From positions 28,799-92,798 of the forward strand of contig NZ_KI421414.1 of assembly GCF_000472285.1 (NCBI RefSeq): 64,000 nucleotides of DNA. Direction: 5' to 3'. Origin of the DNA: Desulfuromonas sp. TF. Lineage in GTDB: Bacteria > Desulfobacterota > Desulfuromonadia > Desulfuromonadales > ATBO01. Below the pieces are notes generated by a model that saw nothing but the letters and a program-made list of their open reading frames with translations, was not told the origin of the DNA and searched no databases. Each line of letters starts with the position of its first letter. The first letter of the stretch is position 1. Below are positions 43,468 through 52,525 of the stretch, piece after piece. A program made the position numbers and the translations under genes.

Positions 43468-43876
43468 TGAAAAAAGCTCTTCTCATCAAGAGAAAAGCCT
43501 CAGAGCTGAAGTTCCCAATGGAAGATGAACCTCCCAGGCACCCATTGGGAAAATCAGAGGGCGGAAAATATCACCTTGTTCGGCTTATTCGTAGCGACCA
43601 GAAACTGGACGTTTTTTGTGATCAATCTGGTTCCGCTGAAGATGATGCTCCAGTATGCGGTGGCTACTATCGAAGAGCAGAAGCTGAAACTCTTCCTAGG
43701 AGTCTGTCGGACTTGAGGTAAAAGGACTGAACAAGTCCAACTCTCTTGAACAGTTATTGAAAATCAGCAGGTGCACTCGTTGGGTGGTGAGAGACCCAAA
43801 AAGCAGCGCAGTGCTCTCACTTTTCAAAGTTCATTAGAGAACGTCTTTTTTACGCTATCAATCAATTAAGGACGCG
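43468..43876 (+). other. 409-base gap between wzz and wzx with possible broken ORF
   Basis: A short frame starts at ATG 43467 (MKKALLIKRKASEL), coupled to the wzz stop, but becomes low-complexity and ends at 43721. A second frame (43525-43716) has a hydrophobic stretch LFGLFVATRNWTFFVINLV and also ends early. Together they look like a frameshifted remnant; I do not recognise a family. Two hairpins follow: GGACTTG/CAAGTCC (43709-43738) and GTGAGAG/CTCTCAC (43787-43820). Confidence 0.35.
43787..43824 (+). terminator. Possible terminator hairpin before wzx
   Basis: GTGAGAG (43787-43793) pairs with CTCTCAC (43814-43820) around a 20-base loop, followed by TTTT. The loop is long and the T run short, so termination would be partial at best. 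Confidence 0.3.
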
Positions 43877-45430
43877 ATGAGACATAACTCAAATCCGACA
43901 TTTGTTGGGTTACGTACACTTTTATTATCAAACAGATTAGGCAAGAATATAGCTTCGAATCTGATTGGAGGTGGATGGAATGGGCTACTGATAGTCCTTG
44001 CGACGCCATGGTATATATCCTTGTTAAGCATGGAAGGTTACGGCCTATTGGGATTCTGGCTGTTAATGCAAATGGTGCTTTCGCTATGTGATCTCGGGCT
44101 GGGAGCTACTCTCGTAAGGGAGTTCGCAAATTCTAAAGGACAAGAGAGCGGTAACCGGCGACGTGACCTATTACGCACACTGGAGTATGTTTACTGGCCA
44201 ATAGCAGCATTACTAACTATAGTAATGTTTTTTTTATCTGAATGGATAGCCAATAATTGGTTGAAATTCAATTTTTTATCGGTAGATCAAGTTACCATTG
44301 CGATTAAAATTATGGCGTTGTCTTTAGGCCTGCAATTTCCTTGCGCGCTTTATTCAAGTGGATTGGCTGGATTGCAAAGTCAGGGACGAATGAATTTTCT
44401 CCAGATAGTTGGAAACAGCCTTCGATATGGTGGTGGGGTAGCGATATTATTCTGGAGGTCGGATCCAGGTTGGTTTTTTTGTGTGCAGGCTTTTGTCGCA
44501 GGGGTTCAAACTTTAGCTACTCGGGCAGTACTGTGGCATATGGTAAACGTTGTGGGAAGCAGACAGCCGATCTTCCGATTTTCTTTTCTGAAGAGTCTAT
44601 GGCAATTTTCAGCCGGAATGGCACTGACTATGATGGCAGGTGTTTTGCTGAGTAACGTCGATCGATTATTTTTAAGTAAGTTGGTGTCTGTAGAGGAGTT
44701 GGGGAAATACACATTGGCCTTTACTGCCACTGGTCTTTTACAAATGGGAATCCAGCCTTTTTACCGTGCCTATTTCCCGCGATTTGCTGAATTGTTTGCT
44801 TCGGGCGATTCTGTCAGATTGCGGGAGGAGTATTATCGGGGATGTCGATTAGTGGCTGGGATTATAATACCTTTTGCCATTATTGGTGTAGTGTTCGCTC
44901 CTGAAATTTTTATGGCATGGATAGGCAGGTCCGATAATACGATTGTGAGTGTATTCCGATGGTTATTGGTTGGGATTACAGGAGCCGGATTAATGTGGCT
45001 ACCGGCGGCTTTTCAACAAGCACAGGGGTGGACCCGACTGCATGCCACAATGATAACCGGAGCTTTATGCTTGGGTTTCCCCAGCTTGTTCTGGGCTATT
45101 AATCAGTGGGGGACAGTAGGAGCAACGGTCGTTTGGGTATTGCATGGTGTTTCGGATGTTACGTTAGGGCTATGGCTTATGCATAAGCGGCTACTATCAG
45201 GCGAATTTGTTTTATGGTACCGTACCGTAGTTTTGCCGCCTTTGCTATGCAGTTTGCCGATTGTTGGATTATCCCGGTGGTTGTTACCTCTAGGTCTAAA
45301 CAGTTTTTCCAGCGCGGTTTGGCTAGGAATAACTAGCCTGCTTGTCGTTATGAGTACATTAATCTTTGTAAAATTTAAAAATATTGCAAACAAGACTCAT
45401 GAAGATATCTTATTATGGAAATCAAAATGA
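43877..45430 (+). CDS. wzx: O-antigen flippase (Wzx-type polysaccharide transporter)
   Basis: Moves lipid-linked O-units across the inner membrane. 517 residues with 12-14 predicted membrane helices. The N-terminal NIASNLIGGGWNGLLIVLATPWYISLL and mid-protein LSNVDRLFLSKLVSVEELGKYTLA segments are typical of the oligosaccharide flippase family. The gene is AT-rich compared with those before wzz, marking the left edge of the acquired island. AAGGAC lies 5 bases before the ATG. Its stop overlaps the next start by 4 bases. Confidence 0.88.
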   Translation: MRHNSNPTFVGLRTLLLSNRLGKNIASNLIGGGWNGLLIVLATPWYISLLSMEGYGLLGFWLLMQMVLSLCDLGLGATLVREFANSKGQESGNRRRDLLRTLEYVYWPIAALLTIVMFFLSEWIANNWLKFNFLSVDQVTIAIKIMALSLGLQFPCALYSSGLAGLQSQGRMNFLQIVGNSLRYGGGVAILFWRSDPGWFFCVQAFVAGVQTLATRAVLWHMVNVVGSRQPIFRFSFLKSLWQFSAGMALTMMAGVLLSNVDRLFLSKLVSVEELGKYTLAFTATGLLQMGIQPFYRAYFPRFAELFASGDSVRLREEYYRGCRLVAGIIIPFAIIGVVFAPEIFMAWIGRSDNTIVSVFRWLLVGITGAGLMWLPAAFQQAQGWTRLHATMITGALCLGFPSLFWAINQWGTVGATVVWVLHGVSDVTLGLWLMHKRLLSGEFVLWYRTVVLPPLLCSLPIVGLSRWLLPLGLNSFSSAVWLGITSLLVVMSTLIFVKFKNIANKTHEDILLWKSK

Positions 45431-46779
45431 TAGATAAAAACAAAGATAAATATCCTCTTTTTACCGTAATCATACCGGTCAAAAATCGAGCAAAGTACTT
45501 GTATCACACCTTGCGCACATGCATGATGCAAAATTACGATAATCTTGAAATAATAGTATCTGATGATGGCAGCACAGATAATACCCGGGATGTGGTTGAA
45601 GATGCGTCGCGCATAGATTCTCGCATTCGCTATCTTTCGCAGGGCGCCGGAGTGGGAATGCGTGAAAATTTTGAGTTAGTTCTGCGGCAAGTCAAGCCTG
45701 GATTTGTAATTGCTTTGGGCGGGGACGATGGTCTTTTGCCTGATGGCATAAAAGGCATGCAAGATATTTTGTACGATACAGGGATGGATTTACTTGCATG
45801 GCCAGCACCTTTGTACTCATATCCGAACGTAACTGGTCCAAACGGACAATTGGTAATCTACCACAAAAGAGGGATAAAAATTGTCGACTCTCATGAGTTT
45901 TTGAATAGGCAAGCAAAGAACCTTCATTATTTAAGTGATATCGAATCCCCAATGTTTTATGTCAAAGGTGTTGCCTCAACAAAACTAATTGATAGGGTTC
46001 GTAATCGAACTCCAGATGGACGTTTTTATTCATGCCCGACTCCTGATGGATATTCAGGAATTGTCCTAGCTGGTGAGGTTCCTCAATATACCTTTTCTGG
46101 AAAACCTTTTTCAATTTTTGGAATGTCACCTACTTCACAAGGGTTAGGATACCTGTCTAATGATGAGGAAGCTAAGAAAGGATCGGAAACTTTTTTTCGG
46201 GATGTATCATTAAAATCAATGCACCCGGAGTTAGCTTCACAACCGTATTCGCCATTGATCACTTTGATGACGGTTGATTATTTGCTCACTGCCCGGGATC
46301 TGCCAGGGTGGAATGGTTCTTTTCAGCCAATTAATTATAGGGAAGTATTACTTAAAGGATTAAAAGAATTAGCGCATGGATTATATGGGGAAGAGCGGAT
46401 TTGCCGTGAGCTGAAAATACTTAATGAGATAGCAGAGAAACATGGGTTTGGTGAGTTCTTTCGGGGAAAAGTTCTGCGAGCGAAACGCTACAGGAAAAGA
46501 ACTCCGTTTGAAGGTAATGGCATTAATACGGATGGCTTTCTCTTGGATGGAAAAGCATATAACCTCTGTAATATATTCGATGCATCTCATGCAGCTAAAA
46601 ATATATATCAAGTTTATTCCGATCTGAAGCCTTCTTCCTTAGTTAATATAATTTCAAAATCGCTGCTCTATCGTTTTCGTGCCCTTAGAAAGGGAAGCCT
46701 GTTCCCTCCCGATTCAGAGTGGGGTAGAAATAGTTCCGAAATTAGGCAAATTAGCAGTTCGTTAAAAAGAGAAGAATGA
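45427..46779 (+). CDS. Glycosyltransferase family 2, O-antigen
   Basis: 450 residues. N-terminal GT-A domain: FTVIIPVKNRAKYLYHTLRT, EIIVSDDGSTDNTRDVVED (nucleotide/metal aspartates) and FVIALGGDDGLLPDGIKGM, a DDG variant of the DxD motif. The C-terminal 200 residues show no known domain to me. ATG 45427 overlaps the wzx stop; ATG 45415 is also open. AT-rich, inside the O-antigen island; donor sugar unknown. Confidence 0.8.
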   Translation: MIDKNKDKYPLFTVIIPVKNRAKYLYHTLRTCMMQNYDNLEIIVSDDGSTDNTRDVVEDASRIDSRIRYLSQGAGVGMRENFELVLRQVKPGFVIALGGDDGLLPDGIKGMQDILYDTGMDLLAWPAPLYSYPNVTGPNGQLVIYHKRGIKIVDSHEFLNRQAKNLHYLSDIESPMFYVKGVASTKLIDRVRNRTPDGRFYSCPTPDGYSGIVLAGEVPQYTFSGKPFSIFGMSPTSQGLGYLSNDEEAKKGSETFFRDVSLKSMHPELASQPYSPLITLMTVDYLLTARDLPGWNGSFQPINYREVLLKGLKELAHGLYGEERICRELKILNEIAEKHGFGEFFRGKVLRAKRYRKRTPFEGNGINTDGFLLDGKAYNLCNIFDASHAAKNIYQVYSDLKPSSLVNIISKSLLYRFRALRKGSLFPPDSEWGRNSSEIRQISSSLKREE

Positions 46780-48266
46780 AAATAAATAATAAAAATCATA
46801 TCGATTTCGCCCAAAAAGGTTGCGTCAAGCAACCTCAAGAAATTATCGTAGGGGGTATGTTTGTCCTCAGCATTGTAGCTCTGTGGGCTGTGCTGGGAAT
46901 TGTGACTACATTGATTTTTACTGCCGAACAGATGTATGTAATTGTACCACTGCTAGCCGCCGTAGCTATTTTTATTATTTTCTCTTATGTTCTTTGGTTT
47001 AGGACGGGGGCCCTTATATTTGGTGAAATCGGATTTATCTATCTGGTTTTTGCGTTGGCTTATACAATTTTGCCATCCATTACATTTCTTACGATAAACT
47101 TTGATTTTCCGATAGGTTTCGATAATCTAAACTTCTCCATCCTATCGCCACAACCTGAAGAGTTAGGTGCTCACTGTTGGCGGCATTTTCTATTTATTTT
47201 CGGTGTAGCGACTGGTTACATAGCAGTGCGTGGCGGAACTATGCCAACAATGCCTCTACATGAAAACTCAATGTCTAGAGATTCACAAATCGTAGCAGTA
47301 ATGAGTTTGATTACGATATTTTGCGTTATTTCAGTTTCATTATTGTCATCACCGGTTGCTACATATTGGGACCACTATTCTCGATTTGACCATCTTTCGT
47401 GGTCTCTTCGCAGATTCGTTTATTTGTGTTTGATTTTTAAAAACGGTAGTTATTTCATTTTAATGACATTAATGTTTAGGCAATACCAGAAATATAGAAT
47501 TATTATTTTCATAATAGTCCCCATTATATGCATCTATGAGACCGTCTATTCTTTCGGATCACGTATAGAAACTTTAACTCTATTACTTGCCTTTATCGGT
47601 TTCTATCATTTCAAGGTAAACCCGATAAGTTTAAAAAAAGGTATATTGTATTTGCTTTTTCTTGCCATTTTATTCACTGGAATTGAATTGATACGTTCTT
47701 CCGATAACAGCTTTGAAATCGCTAAAAACGCAGTAGCGACCGAAGGAATAAAATCAGCTTCTGAGTTTGGCGCTATATACTATACAGGTTTTCATCTTTA
47801 TGCTGAGCGAGATCAAGGGAACATTCCGCCTCGGGATTGGCAGATGTTTTTTTATGAATTTATTTCGTTAATACCTTTTCTTGACCACACGGCATATCAT
47901 CCCCAATATTGGTACGCACGACACTATTTTCCTAATGCAATCGTGCCACCTCAAACGATGGGTGTTATAGTGGACAGCGCAATTTGGGGTGGCGAATTCG
48001 ATTTATTCATACGCAGTTTAATTAATGGCGCGTTGTTTGCAATGCTGACGCGCTGGTTTCTTGCCCATAGAAATAAATGGTGGGCGTGTACTATCTATAT
48101 CTATTGGTACGCTACTTGTGTTATGACGTTAAAATATTCTGTTTTATATCAACTTATTCCATTTACTAGAATATTGATTCCAGTGTTATTGTGTACAGGA
48201 ATTCTTTTTTTATTACAAAAAAATCTTATGTCTTTGAAGTCTGTTTGCAATGAGACTGTTGACTAA
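46776..48266 (+). CDS. wzy: O-antigen polymerase (Wzy-type)
   Basis: About 496 residues with 10-12 membrane helices and a longer soluble loop around residues 310-400 (FEIAKNAVATEGIKSASEFG and IPPRDWQMFFYEF), the layout of oligosaccharide repeat-unit polymerases. Sequence is poorly conserved in this family, so assignment rests on topology and its place between a GT and nucleotide-sugar genes in a wzx/wzz cluster. A WaaL ligase is the alternative, though the loop lacks obvious ligase motifs. Strongly AT-rich. Confidence 0.75.
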   Translation: MKINNKNHIDFAQKGCVKQPQEIIVGGMFVLSIVALWAVLGIVTTLIFTAEQMYVIVPLLAAVAIFIIFSYVLWFRTGALIFGEIGFIYLVFALAYTILPSITFLTINFDFPIGFDNLNFSILSPQPEELGAHCWRHFLFIFGVATGYIAVRGGTMPTMPLHENSMSRDSQIVAVMSLITIFCVISVSLLSSPVATYWDHYSRFDHLSWSLRRFVYLCLIFKNGSYFILMTLMFRQYQKYRIIIFIIVPIICIYETVYSFGSRIETLTLLLAFIGFYHFKVNPISLKKGILYLLFLAILFTGIELIRSSDNSFEIAKNAVATEGIKSASEFGAIYYTGFHLYAERDQGNIPPRDWQMFFYEFISLIPFLDHTAYHPQYWYARHYFPNAIVPPQTMGVIVDSAIWGGEFDLFIRSLINGALFAMLTRWFLAHRNKWWACTIYIYWYATCVMTLKYSVLYQLIPFTRILIPVLLCTGILFLLQKNLMSLKSVCNETVD

Positions 48267-48312
48267 AATTTACTACGACTTATTATCCCTTTAAGAGTAT
48301 TGGGTATGCCTT

Positions 48313-49341
48313 ATGTTTAAAGACAAAATATTACTCATTACCGGTGGCACCGGTTCTTTTGGTAATGCAGTATTGCGGCGCTTTCTTCATACCGACATCA
48401 AAGAAATTCGTGTTTTCAGCCGGGACGAAAAAAAGCAGGAAGACATGCGAATTGAGTTGAATAATGACAAAGTTAAATTTTATATAGGTGATGTTCGCAA
48501 TTATAAAAGTGTATACTCTGCTTCCTCCGGAGTGGATTATGTATTCCATGCAGCCGCTTTGAAACAGGTTCCATCCTGTGAGTTTTATCCTATGGAGGCC
48601 TTCCGCACAAATGTTCTAGGTACTGAAAATGTTTTAGATGCTTCCTTGGCAAATGGTGTGAAAAAAGTCATCACCCTTAGCACCGATAAAGCAGTTTATC
48701 CAATTAATGCCATGGGCATTTCAAAAGCAATGATGGAAAAATTAATGTCAGCCAAAGCCCGCATGGCTGACGAAACAAAAACGATTTACACAGGTACTCG
48801 ATACGGCAATGTAATGGCATCCCGTGGCTCTGTTATTCCGCTCTTTATCAAACAGATTCGTGAGGGGAAGCTATTAACAGTTACGGACCCGAACATGACA
48901 CGGTTTCTTATGTCGCTCGATGATGCTGTTGATCTGGTGTTGTACGCCTTTTGCAACGCTCGACAAGGCGATATCTTTGTACAAAAGGCACCCGCCTCTA
49001 CCATCATGGATTTGGCAATTGCAGTAAGGGAGTTGTTTAACGCAGCGACGGATATTAAAGTGATCGGCACACGCCACGGTGAAAAATTGTACGAGACACT
49101 GCTGACTAGAGAGGAATTATCAAAAGCAGAAGATATGGGTGACTACTACCGGATTGTACCTGATGAACGTGATCTGAATTACGGGAAATATTTCACCGAG
49201 GGAGAGGAGCAGATTTCAAGGTTGGATGATTATAACTCTCACAACACTCAAAGGCTCACAATCTCAGAAATAAAAGAAAAACTCTTGCAGTTGGAGTTTA
49301 TTCAGCAGGAACTTAGAGGAGGTGTTGGGTGCGCATATTAA
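48313..49341 (+). CDS. wbjB: UDP-GlcNAc 4,6-dehydratase / 5-epimerase (WbjB/CapE/FnlA-like)
   Basis: First step toward UDP-L-6-deoxy-HexNAc sugars. 342 residues: LLITGGTGSFGNAVLRRFL, FSRDEKKQEDMR, HAAALKQVPSCEFYPMEA, and an active site where the usual Tyr is replaced by Met (INAMGISKAMMEKLM), as in CapE and PglF. TGTRYGNVMASRGSV and GTRHGEKLYETLLTREE are family blocks. The next two genes are a reductase and a 2-epimerase, so the trio forms a pathway. Confidence 0.92.
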   Translation: MFKDKILLITGGTGSFGNAVLRRFLHTDIKEIRVFSRDEKKQEDMRIELNNDKVKFYIGDVRNYKSVYSASSGVDYVFHAAALKQVPSCEFYPMEAFRTNVLGTENVLDASLANGVKKVITLSTDKAVYPINAMGISKAMMEKLMSAKARMADETKTIYTGTRYGNVMASRGSVIPLFIKQIREGKLLTVTDPNMTRFLMSLDDAVDLVLYAFCNARQGDIFVQKAPASTIMDLAIAVRELFNAATDIKVIGTRHGEKLYETLLTREELSKAEDMGDYYRIVPDERDLNYGKYFTEGEEQISRLDDYNSHNTQRLTISEIKEKLLQLEFIQQELRGGVGCAY

Positions 49342-50174
49342 TTTTAGGCGGCGATGGCATGCTCGGACACCAATTACTGAAACACCTTTCACTTCGTCAC
49401 GAGGTAAAAACAACCTTACGTCAGGACTTAGGCGCTTATTCATCTTACTGCTTATTTAATAAACAGAATTCGTTCGATGCTGTCGATATCCGTTCTCTGG
49501 AACGACTTGTTGAAGTAATCGCCGACTTTCAACCAGAGGCAATTGTTAACGCTGTTGGCATAGTAAAGCAGCGACCGAATGCCAAAGAAAGCATTCCAAG
49601 TCTTGAAATCAATGCATTGCTGCCTCATCGTTTGGCTATACTGTGCAAAGGGATCGGTGCACGCCTGATCCATCTGAGCACCGATTGTGTTTTTTCCGGC
49701 AAAAAAGGGAACTATCTGGAGAGTGATCCATCCGATGCTGAAGACCTGTACGGCAAGACCAAATATTTGGGTGAGGTGCATGACAACAACTGCCTGACCT
49801 TGCGCACATCGATCATCGGGCGGGAGCTTTCCCGCAACAGGAGTCTTCTTGAATGGTTTTTGGCCCAGAAAGGCACGGTTAAGGGTTTTACAAACGCTAT
49901 CTATACAGGCTTTACCACTCTGGAGATGAGCAGGATTATAGAAAAAATGCTCGTAGAGTTCCCCAATGCCTCAGGTGTCTATCAAGTATCCAGCGAACCC
50001 ATCAACAAATACGAACTGCTTCTCCTGTTCCGGGAGAAGCTGGGTCATGATATTGAAATAGTGCCGGAGGACAGTTTCTGCTGCGATCGTAGCCTTGATT
50101 CGTCCCGCTTCCGGGCCGATTTCATGTATAACCCGCCAGATTGGAACGCCATGCTCGAGGAGCTTCGCATATGA
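49329..50174 (+). CDS. RmlD-like sugar-nucleotide reductase (WbvR/WbjC-like)
   Basis: 281 residues, SDR: ILILGGDGMLGHQLLKHLS, VNAVGIVKQRPNA, HLSTDCVFSGKKG and YGKTKYLGEV (catalytic Tyr/Lys). It should reduce the 4-keto group of the previous product. WbjC/CapF homologues have a C-terminal cupin and about 370 residues; this one lacks it, which fits WbvR, the RmlD-type reductase of the UDP-L-RhaNAc/QuiNAc path. GTG 49329 follows AGGAGGTG 5 bases upstream and overlaps the previous gene. Confidence 0.82.
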   Translation: MRILILGGDGMLGHQLLKHLSLRHEVKTTLRQDLGAYSSYCLFNKQNSFDAVDIRSLERLVEVIADFQPEAIVNAVGIVKQRPNAKESIPSLEINALLPHRLAILCKGIGARLIHLSTDCVFSGKKGNYLESDPSDAEDLYGKTKYLGEVHDNNCLTLRTSIIGRELSRNRSLLEWFLAQKGTVKGFTNAIYTGFTTLEMSRIIEKMLVEFPNASGVYQVSSEPINKYELLLLFREKLGHDIEIVPEDSFCCDRSLDSSRFRADFMYNPPDWNAMLEELRI

Positions 50175-51304
50175 CCATGAAAGTTATGACTATTGTCGGT
50201 ACCCGGCCGGAGATCATTAAGCTAAGTAGGGTCATCAGCGAACTGGACCGGCATGTGACTCATATCTTGGTACATTCTGGCCAGAATTATGATTATGAAC
50301 TGATCGACATTTTCTTTAACGAGATGGGCATTAGGAAACCAGACTATTTTCTTGAGGCGGTCGGCGCAAACGTGGCTCATACCATCGGTAATGTGATTGC
50401 AAAGGCTGATGAGGTTATAGAAATAGAAAAGCCGGACGCTCTCCTGCTGCTAGGGGATACCAACAGCTGTCTGGCGGCCATCGCTGCCAAGCGACGCAAG
50501 ATACCGATCTTTCACATGGAGGCAGGTAACCGCTGTTTCGATATGCGTGTACCGGAGGAGATCAACCGCAGGATCGTCGATCATCTCAGCGACATCAACA
50601 TGACCTATACGGAACACGCTCGCCGCTATCTGCTGGCAGAAGGATTGCGGCCCGAAACAGTTATTAAAACAGGTTCTCCCATGCAGGAGGTGCTTGCATA
50701 TCACCGGGAGCAGATCGACGCCTCGGATGTATTGGCACGACTGAATGTTCGCACAAAAGAGTATTTCCTGGTAAGCGCCCACCGGGAGGAGAATGTGGAC
50801 AGCGAGGTCAATTTCACCAATCTGCTGCAATCGCTTTCTACCATTGTTGAACGCTATGACAAGCCGGTCATTGTCTCCACACACCCGCGCACCAGAAATA
50901 GGCTAAAAGAAAAGGGCACCACAAACCTCGACAGCCGCATACAATTTCTCAAGCCGCTCGGTTTTCCTGATTATGTCAAGCTGCAGGTGAATGCAGCCTG
51001 TGTTATTTCCGATAGCGGTACCATTATGGAAGAATCATCTATCCTCAATTTCCCTGCGGTGACCATTCGCCAGGCCCATGAGAGGCCAGAGGGGATGGAT
51101 GAGGGGACACTTATCATGTGCGGACTTGAGGCAGAAGCGGTCATCATGGCCATAGAAGTTGTGATGGCCCAAACAGCAGAGCTTAGTAAACCTTTCAAAG
51201 TTGTGCACGATTATAATGTAGATAATGTTTCACAAAAAGTTCTGCGGATTATTCTTAGTTATTACGACTATATTAATAGGACTGTCTGGAGGAAAAAACT
51301 GTAA
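50171..51304 (+). CDS. UDP-N-acetylglucosamine 2-epimerase family protein (WbvD/WbjD-like)
   Basis: 377 residues, GT-B-like WecB fold: MTIVGTRPEIIKLSRVI, LLLGDTNSCLAAIAAKRR, FHMEAGNRCFDMRVPEEINR with catalytic acids, and SDSGTIMEESSILNFP. As third member of the trio it should invert C2 of the 6-deoxy sugar, giving UDP-L-QuiNAc or UDP-L-FucNAc. ATG 50171 overlaps the preceding TGA; ATG 50177 is an alternative. Base composition here is intermediate between island and chromosome. Confidence 0.88.
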   Translation: MTMKVMTIVGTRPEIIKLSRVISELDRHVTHILVHSGQNYDYELIDIFFNEMGIRKPDYFLEAVGANVAHTIGNVIAKADEVIEIEKPDALLLLGDTNSCLAAIAAKRRKIPIFHMEAGNRCFDMRVPEEINRRIVDHLSDINMTYTEHARRYLLAEGLRPETVIKTGSPMQEVLAYHREQIDASDVLARLNVRTKEYFLVSAHREENVDSEVNFTNLLQSLSTIVERYDKPVIVSTHPRTRNRLKEKGTTNLDSRIQFLKPLGFPDYVKLQVNAACVISDSGTIMEESSILNFPAVTIRQAHERPEGMDEGTLIMCGLEAEAVIMAIEVVMAQTAELSKPFKVVHDYNVDNVSQKVLRIILSYYDYINRTVWRKKL

Positions 51305-51422
51305 TTAAAATCAAGAAGCCGAGATCCGTTTGTAATTCCAAATACGATATAGAATTATACTATTGTGAGCCTAACAGTTTCACCTCTAAATTAATAATCA
51401 GGTTTCTGAGGTCTGAAATATA

Positions 51423-52514
51423 ATGAGAATATACCTTGATAACATTGCATTCAATATACAGAAAGCCGGAGGGGTATCTGTATATTGGTCTGAAATTGTT
51501 AAACGCTCTGTTTATTCAGGTCATAATGTGACATTTATTGAAAAAAAAAAGGATATTAATAATATTTTTAGGAAGCAGATCAATATTAGTCCCTCAAATA
51601 TAACAGATCAGAAATATATTCCAATCAGCATTTCTCGATATTTACCGGTTCACTTAAATACAGATACTCCTTCAATTTTTCACTCAAGTTATTTCAGGAT
51701 CTGCAATAATCCTAAGGTTCTAAATGTTGTCACTGTTCATGATTGTATTTATGAATTATTCGTTAGTGGATTTAAACAAAAACTGCATTTATGGCAAAAG
51801 AAAATCGCTCTTAATAAATCCGATATTATAATATGTGTATCTGAAAGTACGAAGAGGGATCTTTTAACAATTTATCCTCATTTGCCTTCAAATAAAGTTA
51901 AGGTTATTTACAATGGGGCAGGTGATGAATTTTTCCCACTCGAAAAACAATTACCAACACCTAGACCTTACGAACAGTTTTTAAGGAAAAAATATATTCT
52001 TTACGTTGGTAGTAGAGTTAGCTATAAAAATTTCAATTTGATCATTGACGTTGTGAAGCAATTGAAAGACTTTTCACTTGTAGTTGTTGGTGGGGGTGAA
52101 TTTACAGATAGTGAAGTCCATAATTTATCTCAAATAAAAGACCGCCTTTTTCATGTCAAGTCTCCTTCTAGCAATGATCTTAACATGTTTTATAATTATG
52201 CTTATTGTTTATTGTATCCATCAAGTTATGAAGGTTTCGGGATTCCAGTAGCTGAGGCTATGAAAGCTGGTTGCCCAGTGATAACTTCATCCGTTTCATC
52301 GATTCCTGAGGTTGCCGGAAATGCCGGATTACTGGTAGATACTATTTCTACTGCTTGTATTATAGCTAAAATCCAAGACCTTAAAAATGAATCTTACCGA
52401 AATGAGATTGTTAAATTAGGGCTTATTCAAGGAAACACTTTTTCATGGGATAAATGTTTTCGAGAGACAATTGAATGTTATGAACATGCCTATGGTAATA
52501 AATTCAATCCTTGA
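51423..52514 (+). CDS. Glycosyltransferase family 4, O-antigen
   Basis: 363 residues, GT-B: NIAFNIQKAGGVSVYWSEI is the acceptor glycine loop, YILYVGSRVSYKNFNLIIDVV the linker, and LYPSSYEGFGIPVAEAMKAG the donor site with the EX7E motif. This pattern resembles mannosyl-, rhamnosyl- and FucNAc-transferases of O-antigen clusters. The most AT-rich gene in the window. The 118 bases before it hold no gene and no clear promoter. Confidence 0.82.
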   Translation: MRIYLDNIAFNIQKAGGVSVYWSEIVKRSVYSGHNVTFIEKKKDINNIFRKQINISPSNITDQKYIPISISRYLPVHLNTDTPSIFHSSYFRICNNPKVLNVVTVHDCIYELFVSGFKQKLHLWQKKIALNKSDIIICVSESTKRDLLTIYPHLPSNKVKVIYNGAGDEFFPLEKQLPTPRPYEQFLRKKYILYVGSRVSYKNFNLIIDVVKQLKDFSLVVVGGGEFTDSEVHNLSQIKDRLFHVKSPSSNDLNMFYNYAYCLLYPSSYEGFGIPVAEAMKAGCPVITSSVSSIPEVAGNAGLLVDTISTACIIAKIQDLKNESYRNEIVKLGLIQGNTFSWDKCFRETIECYEHAYGNKFNP

Positions 52515-52525
52515 AAGCGCCTATT

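Noticed and set aside
43709-43738. Terminal inverted repeat of an insertion sequence
   Set aside because: Only one GGACTTG/CAAGTCC pair 16 bases apart; no transposase fragment was recognised nearby.
46776-48266. Polymerase-like gene as WaaL ligase
   Set aside because: Topology and cluster position fit Wzy better; kept as an alternative only.
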